9,941 nucleotides of DNA, taken from positions 1-9,941 of the forward strand of contig CAIYOB010001115.1 in the NCBI GenBank assembly GCA_903927685.1, in the 5' to 3' direction. Positions 1-7,163 of this stretch are shown here, piece after piece (within the stretch, counting starts at the first letter, position 1; every line of letters starts with the position of its first letter). Source of the stretch: an uncultured Planctomycetaceae bacterium. Its GTDB lineage: Bacteria > Planctomycetota > Planctomycetia > Pirellulales > Pirellulaceae. The notes under the pieces are model-generated. The model made no database searches. It had not been told where the DNA came from and worked only from the letters and a program-made list of their open reading frames with translations. The position numbers and the translations under genes were made by a program.

Positions 1-471
1 CTGCAGTTGCGGCGCTCGCTGGACGAAGCCGCGTTCTACCAACTGAACCGCGAGCACCCGCCCGTGGCCGCCGAAGCGATCGTGCTGGGCAAAGCTCAAG
101 CGGATCTGCCGCCGGTCCGCGTGATCGTCCGCAAGGCGGCGGAACTGACCGTCCGTGCGGTCACCGCCGAGGGGGAAACTCCGAGCGGCCGAATTCAAAT
201 TGACGCGAGCTACGGGGCCGACACCGAGAGCCGCATTCAAGCGGCCGAGCGGGCCAACCGCGAGCCGTCCGCCAACTTCATGGCCCCGCGGATAATCCAC
301 CTCCAGCCTGCGGGTCGCCCCTGGAACCCGACCTTTCAGCAACTGGTCCCCGGCGAGCCAATCGTCGTCTCCGTCCGCTCGGATGCGTATACCGCGGAGG
401 CGGTGACCGTCACGTTGCAGGAGGGCGAGCACCGGTCCCTCGAACTGCGCATCCGCAAGACGACAGACTGA
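1..471 (+). CDS. C-terminal part of a carboxypeptidase-regulatory-like beta-domain protein (5' partial)
   Basis: The reading frame is open from the first base and ends at TGA 469-471, so the true start lies outside the window and about 156 residues are visible. The segment has two stretches that look like beta-sandwich repeats: one around LTVRAVTAEGETPSGRIQI and one at the end, PGEPIVVSVRSDAYTAEAV followed by a strand ending RSLELRIRK. A short 'PGE.. V.V....Y....V.L.EGE...L.L' pattern at the end of a protein is typical of carboxypeptidase regulatory-like (CarboxypepD_reg) modules in planctomycete surface or regulatory proteins. No catalytic motif, membrane segment or signal peptide is visible in this part. 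The function of the whole protein cannot be told from its tail. The start is missing; TTG at 7 is only the first in-frame start-like codon and is unlikely to be real. Confidence 0.7.
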   Translation: MQLRRSLDEAAFYQLNREHPPVAAEAIVLGKAQADLPPVRVIVRKAAELTVRAVTAEGETPSGRIQIDASYGADTESRIQAAERANREPSANFMAPRIIHLQPAGRPWNPTFQQLVPGEPIVVSVRSDAYTAEAVTVTLQEGEHRSLELRIRKTTD

Positions 472-486
472 AGTCCGTTCTACGAG

Positions 487-632
487 CGAGTGCGTTGTCC
501 AGGCGAAATGTTGGGGTGCCTGGGGTCGAGTGCAGCGAGCCCCCAGTGGCAAGAACTGGGGGCTCGCCACCCATGCCTCGTGGCTCGCCCCCAGCCGCCC
601 AACCCCAACACTCAGCTTGGACAACGCACTCG
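487..632. repeat. 146-bp palindromic element with 15-bp terminal inverted repeats
   Basis: The ends are perfect 15-bp inverted repeats: CGAGTGCGTTGTCCA at 487-501 and its reverse complement at 618-632. After a 7-nt mismatch bubble on each side (502-508 and 611-617), a further 9 bp pair perfectly (TGTTGGGGT 509-517 with ACCCCAACA 602-610). An internal hairpin with a 13-bp perfect stem lies at 535-567. It fills most of the gap between the upstream gene tail (stop at 471) and the ABC transporter, and carries no credible ORF. This architecture fits a miniature inverted-repeat element (MITE-like) or a REP/BIME-type intergenic repeat. I cannot see a convincing target-site duplication. It could also act as an RNA structure ending transcription of the upstream gene. 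Confidence 0.7.
535..567. other. Strong stem-loop inside the palindromic element
   Basis: GCGAGCCCCCAGT (535-547) and its exact reverse complement (555-567) form a 13-bp stem with a 7-nt loop, GGCAAGA. There is no T-tract after it on either strand, so a canonical intrinsic terminator is not supported. The stem could still stall transcription or protect the 3' end of the upstream mRNA. The sequence CTCGCCCCCAG recurs at 584-594 in the same element, hinting at internal duplication. Confidence 0.7.
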
Positions 633-676
633 TTGTGGATTCGCGGGCCACAGCCCGGACTGGCGCACAGGCCGCG

Positions 677-699
677 CCGGTCCGTTCACCGGTCCGTTC
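677..699 (+). repeat. 12-bp-period direct repeat upstream of the exporter genes
   Basis: CCGGTCCGTTC occurs at 677-687 and again at 689-699, so the unit repeats with a 12-bp period. It lies just upstream of the candidate -35 element of the ABC operon, where a regulator could bind. It may equally be a chance small duplication. No matching regulator gene is in the window. Confidence 0.45.
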
Positions 700-704
700 G
701 TGCC

Positions 705-733
705 TTGCGGGGCCAGCACCTGGTATGCTATTG
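705..733 (+). promoter_or_regulatory. Candidate promoter for the ABC exporter operon
   Basis: A -35-like TTGCGG at 705-710 is followed by a -10 region with two readings: CTATTG at 728-733 (17-bp spacing), or an extended -10, TGGTATGCT at 721-729, which would not need a good -35. Either would give a short leader of about 20-30 nt before ATG 762. This is a by-eye match only, and promoter consensus in planctomycetes is poorly defined. Confidence 0.3.
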
Positions 734-761
734 TCTCGCTACACACTTGGATCCCCGCAAG

Positions 762-1718
762 ATGCCCCTAGCCATTCGCTGTACCAACTTGAAAAAGACG
801 TATCCCGGCAAGCCGCCTGTCGAGGCGGTGCGGGGGATCGATCTGTCCGTTGCGGAAGGCGAGTGCTTCGGCGTGTTGGGGCCCAACGGGGCCGGCAAGA
901 CGACGACGATCGAGATCCTGGAGGGGCTGTTGGAACCGACCAGCGGCGAGGTTGAGATCCTGGGGATGTCGTGGCACGACCAAGGCCCGGCGATCCGCCA
1001 GCAAATCGGCATCTCGCTGCAGGAAACGCGGTTTTCCGACAAGTTGACGGTCCGCGAGACGGTGGACTTGTTTCGCAGCTTCTATCCGGCCGGCTTGGAA
1101 CCGAGCGATGCCATCCAGCGCGTCGGCCTGGAAGACAAATCCCTGGCTTGGATCAAAAACCTGTCGGGCGGCCAGCGGCAGCGGTTGGCGATCGCCATCG
1201 CCCTGGTGGGCGACCCCGCGCTGCTGTTCCTGGATGAACCGACCACGGGCCTGGACCCGCATTCTCGCCGCCGGTTGTGGGACATCATCGGCGATTGCCG
1301 CCGACAGGGACGCACCACGTTGCTGACGACGCACTATATGGAAGAGGCGGAACGGCTGTGCGATCGGGTCGCCATCGTGGACCAGGGCCGGATCATCGCC
1401 TGCGGCTCGCCCCGTGAACTGATCGCCAATCTGGGCGGCCACCATGTGGTCGAGTTCTCGCTGGCCTGTCAAGACGGCGCAGGGCAACCCGCCGAGTTCT
1501 GGAGCGATCTGCCGTCGGTCGTCAGCTGCCGCCGCGAGGCCGCGGCCTTTCACCTGTCGGTGACCGAGCCGCATCGGGTCTTGCCCGCGCTGGTCGAGCG
1601 GCTGGAGCAGCGGCGCTGGCAGTTATCGAGCCTGCTCACCCGGCACGCCAGCTTGGATGACGTCTTCGTGGTCCTGACCGGCCGCCAACTGGAGCAGGCC
1701 GAGGAGGCGAACTCGTGA
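762..1718 (+). CDS. ABC-2 type transporter, ATP-binding protein
   Basis: This is the 318-residue cytoplasmic ATPase of an exporter, powering the permease encoded immediately downstream. All nucleotide-binding motifs are intact: Walker A GPNGAGKTT (residues 40-48), Q-loop Gln87, ABC signature LSGGQ (134-138), Walker B LLFLDEP (154-160), D-loop near GLDP (163-166) and H-loop His191. Residues from about 225 to 318 form the accessory C-terminal region common in drug, antibiotic or CcmA-like subunits, including the conserved 'SLDDVFVVLTG' ending. I chose ATG 762 because the protein then begins with the usual MPLAIRCTNLKKTYPG beta strand. The frame is open further upstream to 495, but that extension is non-coding repeat DNA. 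Only a weak ribosome site precedes 762, consistent with a short leader. The substrate (drug, lipid, polysaccharide or heme-related) cannot be told. Confidence 0.93.
   Translation: MPLAIRCTNLKKTYPGKPPVEAVRGIDLSVAEGECFGVLGPNGAGKTTTIEILEGLLEPTSGEVEILGMSWHDQGPAIRQQIGISLQETRFSDKLTVRETVDLFRSFYPAGLEPSDAIQRVGLEDKSLAWIKNLSGGQRQRLAIAIALVGDPALLFLDEPTTGLDPHSRRRLWDIIGDCRRQGRTTLLTTHYMEEAERLCDRVAIVDQGRIIACGSPRELIANLGGHHVVEFSLACQDGAGQPAEFWSDLPSVVSCRREAAAFHLSVTEPHRVLPALVERLEQRRWQLSSLLTRHASLDDVFVVLTGRQLEQAEEANS
1702..1707 (+). promoter_or_regulatory. Ribosome binding site of the permease gene
   Basis: AGGAGG lies inside the last codons of the ATPase gene. It is 7 nt before GTG 1715 and 10 nt before ATG 1718, so both starts are possible. 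The ATPase stop TGA (1716-1718) overlaps either start, indicating translational coupling. Confidence 0.7.
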
Positions 1719-2785
1719 TGGATCGTTCCCCACCGGCCGCGGCCGGGCGTCATCCGTTCCTGAGCCTGATCGCGGCTCGGGTCCGCGAGTTCCGCCGCGA
1801 GCCGACGGCCATTTTCTGGGTCTACGTGTTTCCGTTGATCCTGGTGGTGGCGTTGGGTGTCGCCTTTCGCAACAAGCCCGTGGGCGGCTGGGCGGCGGCC
1901 GTTCCCCAAGGCGCCCGCGCGGCGGACGTCCAGCAGACCCTGGAACGGGCGGACCGGTTTCGCGTCTGGGTCGGCAGCGAGCAGGAATGTCGGGCGCGGC
2001 TGCGGACCGGGCGAGCCGACCTGGTGGTCATCCCGGACGCGACGCCCTCCGGAGGCTACGCCTACTATTTCGACCCGACCCAGGCGAACAGCGTCCTGGC
2101 GCGGCACGTGGCGGATGAACTTCTGCAACAAGCCGCCGCGCGGCAAGACGCCATCGCGGTGCACGACCACCCGCTGACTGAGCCCGGCGGCCGTTATATC
2201 GACTTCCTGATTCCCGGCCTGTTGGGCATGGGTGTGCTCGGCGGAGGCATGTGGGGCGTGGGCTTCGCCATCGTGGATATGCGGCTGCGCAAGCTGCTCA
2301 AACGCTACCTGGCCACGCCGATGAAACGCAGCCATTTCCTGGCCGCCGTAATGGCCAGTCGCCTGCTGTTCACCGTCCCGGAAGTGCTGACCGTGCTGGT
2401 CTGCGCGCGGCTGTTCTTCGGCGTGACCAGCCAAGGCGGCTACGGGGCGCTGGGCGTACTGATCCTGTTGGGCGCCTTCCAGTTCTCGGGCATCGGACTG
2501 CTGGTCGCCAGCCGGGCGCAGACCATCGAGACGGTATCCGGCTTGATGAATGCCGTGATGCTGCCGATGTGGATTGGGTCGGGGATCTTCTTCTCGACCG
2601 ACCGCTTCCCCGAGGCCGTTCAACCGCTGCTGTCGCTGCTGCCGCTGACCCCGTTGATCCAGGCCCTCCGCAGCGTCATGCTCGAAGGCGCTAGTTTGTT
2701 GGCGCTGGGCCCGCAGTTGGCCCTGATCCTGGCCTGGGGCAGCGTCACATTTGCCCTGGCCCTCCGCTGGTTCCGCTGGAACTGA
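1718..2785 (+). CDS. ABC-2 type transporter, permease protein
   Basis: This 355-residue inner-membrane permease pairs with the ATPase encoded upstream. It shows the ABC-2 layout: a cytoplasmic N-terminus rich in arginine, a first membrane segment at about 31-50 (AIFWVYVFPLILVVALGVAF), and a soluble extracytoplasmic domain at about 52-160. Five more hydrophobic segments follow, at about 163-186, 207-234, 243-264, 274-292 and 325-348. The linker motif 'LLKRYLATPMKRSHFL' (193-208) after the second segment is the typical ABC-2 coupling region (family pattern 'G.lerl..tPv.r..ll'). This is the ABC2_membrane_3 / DrrB-YhhJ-like topology with a large loop after the first segment. The start is ATG 1718; GTG 1715 adds one residue. 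The stop and start overlap with the ATPase gene marks a two-gene operon. No accessory membrane-fusion protein is encoded nearby, so the substrate is unknown. Confidence 0.9.
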   Translation: MDRSPPAAAGRHPFLSLIAARVREFRREPTAIFWVYVFPLILVVALGVAFRNKPVGGWAAAVPQGARAADVQQTLERADRFRVWVGSEQECRARLRTGRADLVVIPDATPSGGYAYYFDPTQANSVLARHVADELLQQAAARQDAIAVHDHPLTEPGGRYIDFLIPGLLGMGVLGGGMWGVGFAIVDMRLRKLLKRYLATPMKRSHFLAAVMASRLLFTVPEVLTVLVCARLFFGVTSQGGYGALGVLILLGAFQFSGIGLLVASRAQTIETVSGLMNAVMLPMWIGSGIFFSTDRFPEAVQPLLSLLPLTPLIQALRSVMLEGASLLALGPQLALILAWGSVTFALALRWFRWN

Positions 2786-2881
2786 AGCACGGGCTCAAGA
2801 GCCATCAACCGTCTGCTCAAGCGGTGGGAAACGTCAACAGCTCCTGGCCAAGGAATACCGCAGGGCGTTGCGCGAAACCCG

Positions 2882-3016
2882 GTGCGGCTGCGAGCTGGAT
2901 GCTGCACCAGCTACCAGGGGCCTAACCTCGCCGGCATTGATCCTGGGACTGGCCTGCTCACGCGGCTGTTCCATCCGCGAGTCGACGAGTGGTCCGATCA
3001 TCTCGAGTGGGACGAG
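2882..3016 (+). pseudogene. Remnant of an HNH endonuclease gene (C-terminal fragment)
   Basis: The frame beginning at 2882 encodes a segment reading CCTSYQGPNLAGIDPGTG, then LLTRLFHPR and WSDHLEWDE (to 3016). Many planctomycete and cyanobacterial HNH proteins end with the pattern '..C..CN..KGPN..GIDP.TG....LFHPR...WSDHF.W.G'. The HNH core that should precede it (Cys pair, 'EH(I/V)', 'NL.LAC..CN') is absent: upstream sequence back to 2786 gives nothing similar in any frame. The terminal 'CxxCN' has decayed to CCTS. After 3016 the frame runs into the 3' end of the opposite-strand gene and stops at 3067 with no homology I recognise. It is therefore a relic without start or active site. The assignment rests on recalled family patterns, not an alignment. 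Confidence 0.6.
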
Positions 3017-3047
3017 CCGAAGCGAGGGAGTGATTTCGTGAGCGACG

Positions 3048-6000
3048 CTACGGCCGCAGCAGCGTGACCGACATCAGGCCCACGACGACCTCGTTGGCCA
3101 GGCAGCGGACCGTCAGCGAACGGAGGTCGCGTTCGGGATCCAGGGGCAGGTCCAACAGGGTCGCGCGGCCCGAGCCCAGGTCGATCCGGGGCGGATGCGG
3201 CCCGGGGATGCAGAAGCCGTCGATCGCCGTCTGGTAATCCGCTTCGATGGGCCACCACGTCGTTGGATTGTGCAGGGCCAGCCGATTCTCCGTGCCGTCG
3301 GTGTAGGTGACGACCAGCTCGCCGTTGTTCAGCTGCGAGTGCATGGGATGCGTCGAGCCGGCGACCAGGAACCAGGCATGGCGGGCCCGGCCGGCGAGTG
3401 GTATTTCGGCCTGGGCGGGGAAGTTGTCCCAGCGCGAGGTGAACACGATGTTCGCCTGCTGCCCCGGCCCGGGCGTCGCCAATGGAATGCCTTGCGGACT
3501 GACGAACCGCCCCTCGGCTCCGGCCGCGGCACGCAGCGCGGCATCGTCGATCGTCGGCAGCGATTTCCCGCAATAGCACCAGTCGCCGTGGCCATTCAGC
3601 GGAATCTGCAGCGAACAATAGGGCGAGCGCGGCGAGCGATATTCGTGCTTGAAGATCTCCGTGACGCGATCGTTGAAGACTCGACTCAGGTCGACACACT
3701 CGCACGCGGCTGCCAGCTGCTCGCCTCCGCTTCGCCAGTCGACAAGCTCGCCGCGAACGGGATCGTCCTCACCGCGCAGGACCTCAAGCGGATTCGCGCC
3801 TGGGACCAGGCCGTCGGCCGGCAGCGACAGAACGGCGGACACGGCATGCGGGGCGATCTCGAGGCGACCTGGCTGCCGTGCCGCCGCACACGCGATGGTC
3901 GCAGCGCACGCCAGTGGCTGGCTCGTGTTGTTCTGGACGGTGAACTGGACAGTCCCGGCCTCGCCGTTCACGTGGGCCTCGGCGATCTCCAACGCCGGCC
4001 GGATCTCGAAGGACACTGGTGTCCACCAGCTGAGGTCGCCTTGCTCCAGCCGGGCGAATACCGTGCGGTGGCCGAGTTGACCCTGTGCCTGCGCCGAAAA
4101 CGCCGCTGGCTCCTGCCGGATGTCCGTCAACGCGTCCTGCGGATCGCGAACTTCGCACAACCGGGCATCGCCCAGGCCGACGCCAAAGGTCTCGCCACGG
4201 CCGACCACGGCGGGGCCTTCCGCCCGCACCGGCGGCGGGCCGTCCCAGCGGACCGCGATGCGTGCCCCGTCGGCGTTCGGGGCCTCGATTTCGATCCGCG
4301 GGTCGCCGACACTCGGCAGGCACTGCCACGGGGACGGCTGGCCGTTCACCGTCACCTCGGCAACTCGCACCCCGCGCGCGGCGATTCGCAATCGCAGACG
4401 CATGGGCCGGCGGAATTGGGCCCGGATGCCGTACGTCTCCGTGTTGGCTTGACGCTGGTACGTATAGCCGACCTCGGGCGTGTCGATCGCCGCGGACTCC
4501 CACGCGGCCGGCAAGCCCGGCCGGATCAGCAGTTCGCCGTCGAGCGCATCCGGGACGATGCCGAACAGGCCCTCGACAAGCGTTCGGCAGTACATCCCTA
4601 CGGTGTCGGCAAAGTCGGTGCACAGGCCCGCCATCCGGCCATGCTGTTCGGACGTGCCGATGCATGCCCCCGGCGCGCGACAACCGAACATCGAATCCCG
4701 AATCGCTCCGCGCCACAGCTCGCAAGCCGGCTCGATTCTGCCTGCTTGCCAATTGGCCAGGGCCGTGTGCGCCACCTCGACCCCACTGACGTCGCGAATG
4801 CTCCAAATGTAAGCCGACGCCTGCGTACAACCGCCGCCGCTGTAGTGATGAGCGTCGCTGATGAACGTGTTGGCAAAGTTCTCGTACAGGCCGTCGTCAT
4901 CGGGATCGAAACACCGCTTCTCCCACTGGAGATGAGCGACCAGCACCGGCCACATCTGCCGGGCGAACTCCAGGTCGCCGGTCCACAACACGTGCCACAA
5001 CAGCTGGTCGATGTACACCTGTTGCATGTCGTACGGCCCGCGCGCGTCCGGCTCCGGATGGACGGGGATGTAGCCGCGGCTGTACAGGACGGAATCCGGG
5101 GCCTGGCGTGCCAGATTGCTGGCCGGATCGGCGTGCGGCACGCCCGTCGCCGGCTCCTTCAGCTGGACGTCGGCAAAGGTGCGGAAGTGCGTCTGGGCCC
5201 GGTCGTGCCAGCCGAACTCGCTGGCCGCATACGCGCCCCGCCAGCCGAGATAGGGCGCATGCCAGGCGACGCCGCCGTGCCGATAGACCGGCGGCTCCCA
5301 GATGCCATCGGCGGCGGAGCAGAGGGCGGGAACCGCCGCGTTCAGGTAGGGATCGGGCGTCTGCACGCGAACTCGCTGGGCGACGGACGCTCGCTGGGCT
5401 TCCGCGGCCGCCAGCACCGCCGGCAGCGCGTTCGGCTGAGGGGCTGCCGTTGGGCCGGTCAGCCAGTCGAAGCCAAAATACAGATCCTCGCCGCCGCGGA
5501 TCGTCCGGCGTCCAACCCAGATCGGCCGCTGGTTGCCGGTGGAATCCCACAGCGCCGCCGGCGAGGCGAGCGAGTCCGCGTCGGCCACCTTGCCCTGGGA
5601 ACCGGGCGGCAGCGTGCCCACCAGCGGTCTGCCTTGATGGCACGCCGCGCGGAGTTCAAAGCCCGTTTCGGTCACGCGGAATTCGTTTCCGGCGCAATCC
5701 TCCGGCTTCAGGTGGCAAACCGCTTCGGGACAGTAGGCGCAGGTATCGAGGTTCCATTGGTTGAAGCCGGAGGCTCCGCCAAAGGCCCACACGAGGTCCA
5801 CGGGCGGCGTTTCGTCGGCGACGGTCACGCGGACCACCGCGCCTTCGGATTCGGCCCGCGGGAGCACGTCGATCGTCAGCCGGCCGGCCCCCAGCAGCGC
5901 GTCGGAGATCTCGTAGCGCATCGCGCCGGCCCGATAGCGAGTCACCACCTGGTCGGCGTCGGACAGCCACTTTGCGGCAGCCGGCGTCAGGATGCCCAGC

Positions 6001-6926
6001 CACAGCGTGCCGCCTTTGCCCGGCAGCGACAGCAGGATCTCGGGCTTGTCCCCCGCGTAGACGAAGAACGCCGAATTGGTTCCGTACAGCGGCCGGTTGA
6101 AGCGGTTCTGGCCGTTGGTGATGACGATCTCGTTGCCCTCGGGGCGGTAACGGAGCGGCCGGACCAAGCGCGGCAAAGGCCCGTCGCGCGGCTCGCCAAA
6201 CGCCCGCCGGTATTCGTACACCACCGGATCGCCGGCAAAACTGACCGCGTACAGCGTTTTGTCCTTGTCCTGCGGATCGATCGCCACCGCCGTGGCGGGC
6301 ACGGCCAGGACGTGCGTCCGCGCGAGCTTGCCGTCCGGCGTGTACTCGAACAGCTTGCGGCTGCCGGCTCCGGCTCCCTCCAGCACGTACAGATGCCCGT
6401 CTCCATCGATCGTGAAGTCATGCGACGTCGCCGACGACTGCTGGTCGGTGGTGAATTGGCGGAGCAACTGCCCGTCCAGGCGCATTTCGTACAGGACCGG
6501 CGACTGGTAGTTCATCGCCCACAGCGTCGATCCGGAACAAGCCACGCCGCACGGATTCCCCGGCACGGGCGGCTTGATGTGCCGAAGCGGCCCGCCGTCC
6601 TTGGGCAGCACGGCGATCGAGTCCCAGGCCCCCGTCGCCACGAACGCCGAGCCCGTCCCCACGCCGTGTCCCAGGTACCGGATCGTCCCGCCGCCCAGGT
6701 CGCGCTGCGGCACCGGCTGGCCCTGCAAGTCGTAACAACGCACCCAGCCGCCGAACTCGCCGACCCAGAAATGCTGGCCGTCGAACCCCAGTCCGCGATT
6801 CAGGGAAGAACAGCGGAACACGGCGCGGTGCAGGTGGTAGTGCCGGTCGTCCTCCGCGGCCTTGACGACCGTCGTATGGACCAGGAGCAAAGCGACCAGC
6901 GGGGAAAGCAATCGAGCCCGTGGCAT
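3048..6926 (-). CDS. Secreted beta-propeller / DUF4450 / six-hairpin glycosidase-like protein
   Basis: This 1292-residue protein begins with a Sec signal peptide (hydrophobic residues 6-20, likely cut near VKA-A, residues 21-24), so it is envelope-located or secreted. Residues about 40-255 carry repeated strand blades ('LGFDGQHFWVGEFGG', 'DFTIDGDGHLYVLEG', 'AVAIDPQDKDKTLYAVSF') typical of an NHL/SMP-30-like propeller. Residues about 258-490 match DUF4450 (RFNRPLYGTNSAFFVYAGD, WLSDADQVVTRYRAG, 'DLVWAFGGASGF', 'GGEDLYFGFDWL'). Residues about 525-810 are a six-hairpin (alpha/alpha) glycosidase-like domain ('WHAPYLGWRGAYA', 'QVYIDQLLWHVLWTGDLEFA', 'WEKRCFDPDDDGLYENF', 'EVAHTALANWQAGR', 'RTLVEGLFGIVPD'). 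Residues about 815-1292 are beta domains, including 'NIVFTSRWDNFPAQAEIPL' and 'NPTTWWPIEADYQ'. A glycoside hydrolase role is likely but the substrate is unknown. Compared with my memory of the family, 130-150 residues seem missing in frame at about residue 706, which may affect activity. The start is fixed by a strong ribosome site. Confidence 0.85.
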   Translation of the reverse strand: MPRARLLSPLVALLLVHTTVVKAAEDDRHYHLHRAVFRCSSLNRGLGFDGQHFWVGEFGGWVRCYDLQGQPVPQRDLGGGTIRYLGHGVGTGSAFVATGAWDSIAVLPKDGGPLRHIKPPVPGNPCGVACSGSTLWAMNYQSPVLYEMRLDGQLLRQFTTDQQSSATSHDFTIDGDGHLYVLEGAGAGSRKLFEYTPDGKLARTHVLAVPATAVAIDPQDKDKTLYAVSFAGDPVVYEYRRAFGEPRDGPLPRLVRPLRYRPEGNEIVITNGQNRFNRPLYGTNSAFFVYAGDKPEILLSLPGKGGTLWLGILTPAAAKWLSDADQVVTRYRAGAMRYEISDALLGAGRLTIDVLPRAESEGAVVRVTVADETPPVDLVWAFGGASGFNQWNLDTCAYCPEAVCHLKPEDCAGNEFRVTETGFELRAACHQGRPLVGTLPPGSQGKVADADSLASPAALWDSTGNQRPIWVGRRTIRGGEDLYFGFDWLTGPTAAPQPNALPAVLAAAEAQRASVAQRVRVQTPDPYLNAAVPALCSAADGIWEPPVYRHGGVAWHAPYLGWRGAYAASEFGWHDRAQTHFRTFADVQLKEPATGVPHADPASNLARQAPDSVLYSRGYIPVHPEPDARGPYDMQQVYIDQLLWHVLWTGDLEFARQMWPVLVAHLQWEKRCFDPDDDGLYENFANTFISDAHHYSGGGCTQASAYIWSIRDVSGVEVAHTALANWQAGRIEPACELWRGAIRDSMFGCRAPGACIGTSEQHGRMAGLCTDFADTVGMYCRTLVEGLFGIVPDALDGELLIRPGLPAAWESAAIDTPEVGYTYQRQANTETYGIRAQFRRPMRLRLRIAARGVRVAEVTVNGQPSPWQCLPSVGDPRIEIEAPNADGARIAVRWDGPPPVRAEGPAVVGRGETFGVGLGDARLCEVRDPQDALTDIRQEPAAFSAQAQGQLGHRTVFARLEQGDLSWWTPVSFEIRPALEIAEAHVNGEAGTVQFTVQNNTSQPLACAATIACAAARQPGRLEIAPHAVSAVLSLPADGLVPGANPLEVLRGEDDPVRGELVDWRSGGEQLAAACECVDLSRVFNDRVTEIFKHEYRSPRSPYCSLQIPLNGHGDWCYCGKSLPTIDDAALRAAAGAEGRFVSPQGIPLATPGPGQQANIVFTSRWDNFPAQAEIPLAGRARHAWFLVAGSTHPMHSQLNNGELVVTYTDGTENRLALHNPTTWWPIEADYQTAIDGFCIPGPHPPRIDLGSGRATLLDLPLDPERDLRSLTVRCLANEVVVGLMSVTLLRP

Positions 6927-6930
6927 GAGG

Positions 6931-6938
6931 CACCTCCT
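6931..6938 (-). promoter_or_regulatory. Strong ribosome binding site of the DUF4450 gene
   Basis: On the minus strand this reads AGGAGGTG, a perfect anti-16S match. AGGAGG ends 6 nt before ATG 6926, which settles that start. Confidence 0.85.
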
Positions 6939-7039
6939 CGTTCAGATTCGCACCCCAAGACTTGACGGCGCAGATTCTACCGGCTGCCACTCCGAGATAC
7001 GACAGGTGGACCGTGATCGGCACGCCGCCCGGCACGGCA

Positions 7040-7062
7040 TGGCTCGCGACTGGCTCGCGACT
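7040..7062 (+). repeat. 11-bp tandem duplication in the divergent control region
   Basis: TGGCTCGCGAC occurs at 7040-7050 and again at 7051-7061, head to tail with no gap, followed by T so the match continues one base. An 11-bp period is one helical turn, which would put two protein sites on the same face of the DNA. It is immediately followed by the AT-rich stretch 7062-7072. It could be an operator pair or replication slippage. Confidence 0.6.
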
Positions 7063-7163
7063 ACTTTTGTTTCGCCGTGCAATCCGCTAACCTGAAACGT
7101 CAGCGAGAGGCCGAGTCCGATCGCGGCTGCAGACATGCCGACGTTGGCCCCACACCCAATCCC

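Noticed and set aside
487..632. Possible CRISPR array or tRNA in the repeat-rich intergenic region.
   Set aside because: The repeats are one inverted pair, not regularly spaced direct repeats, and there is no tRNA T-loop or acceptor pattern.
644..657. CGGGC-CACA-GCCCG mini-hairpin after the palindromic element.
   Set aside because: A 5-bp GC stem is common by chance in GC-rich DNA, and it has no T-tract or link to a known motif.
495..761. Upstream extension of the ABC ATPase frame to TTG 495.
   Set aside because: The added residues come from the palindromic repeat and show no family similarity; the ATPase domain begins properly at ATG 762.
768..1574. Minus-strand open frame of 268 codons opposite the ABC ATPase.
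   Set aside because: It is a shadow of the ATPase gene: no ribosome site, and low-complexity Arg/Gln/Asp-rich translation.
2793..2804. Small hairpin GGCTC-AA-GAGCC just after the permease stop, considered as a terminator.
   Set aside because: The stem is only 5 bp with a 2-nt gap and no T-tract follows, so it is not a supportable intrinsic terminator.
3195..6965. A 1256-codon open frame on the plus strand, antisense to almost the whole DUF4450 gene.
   Set aside because: Its translation is Arg/Gly/Ala/Pro-rich with no recognisable domain, and the minus-strand frame has clear families, a signal peptide and a perfect ribosome site. Long antisense frames are expected opposite GC-rich genes with strong third-position bias.
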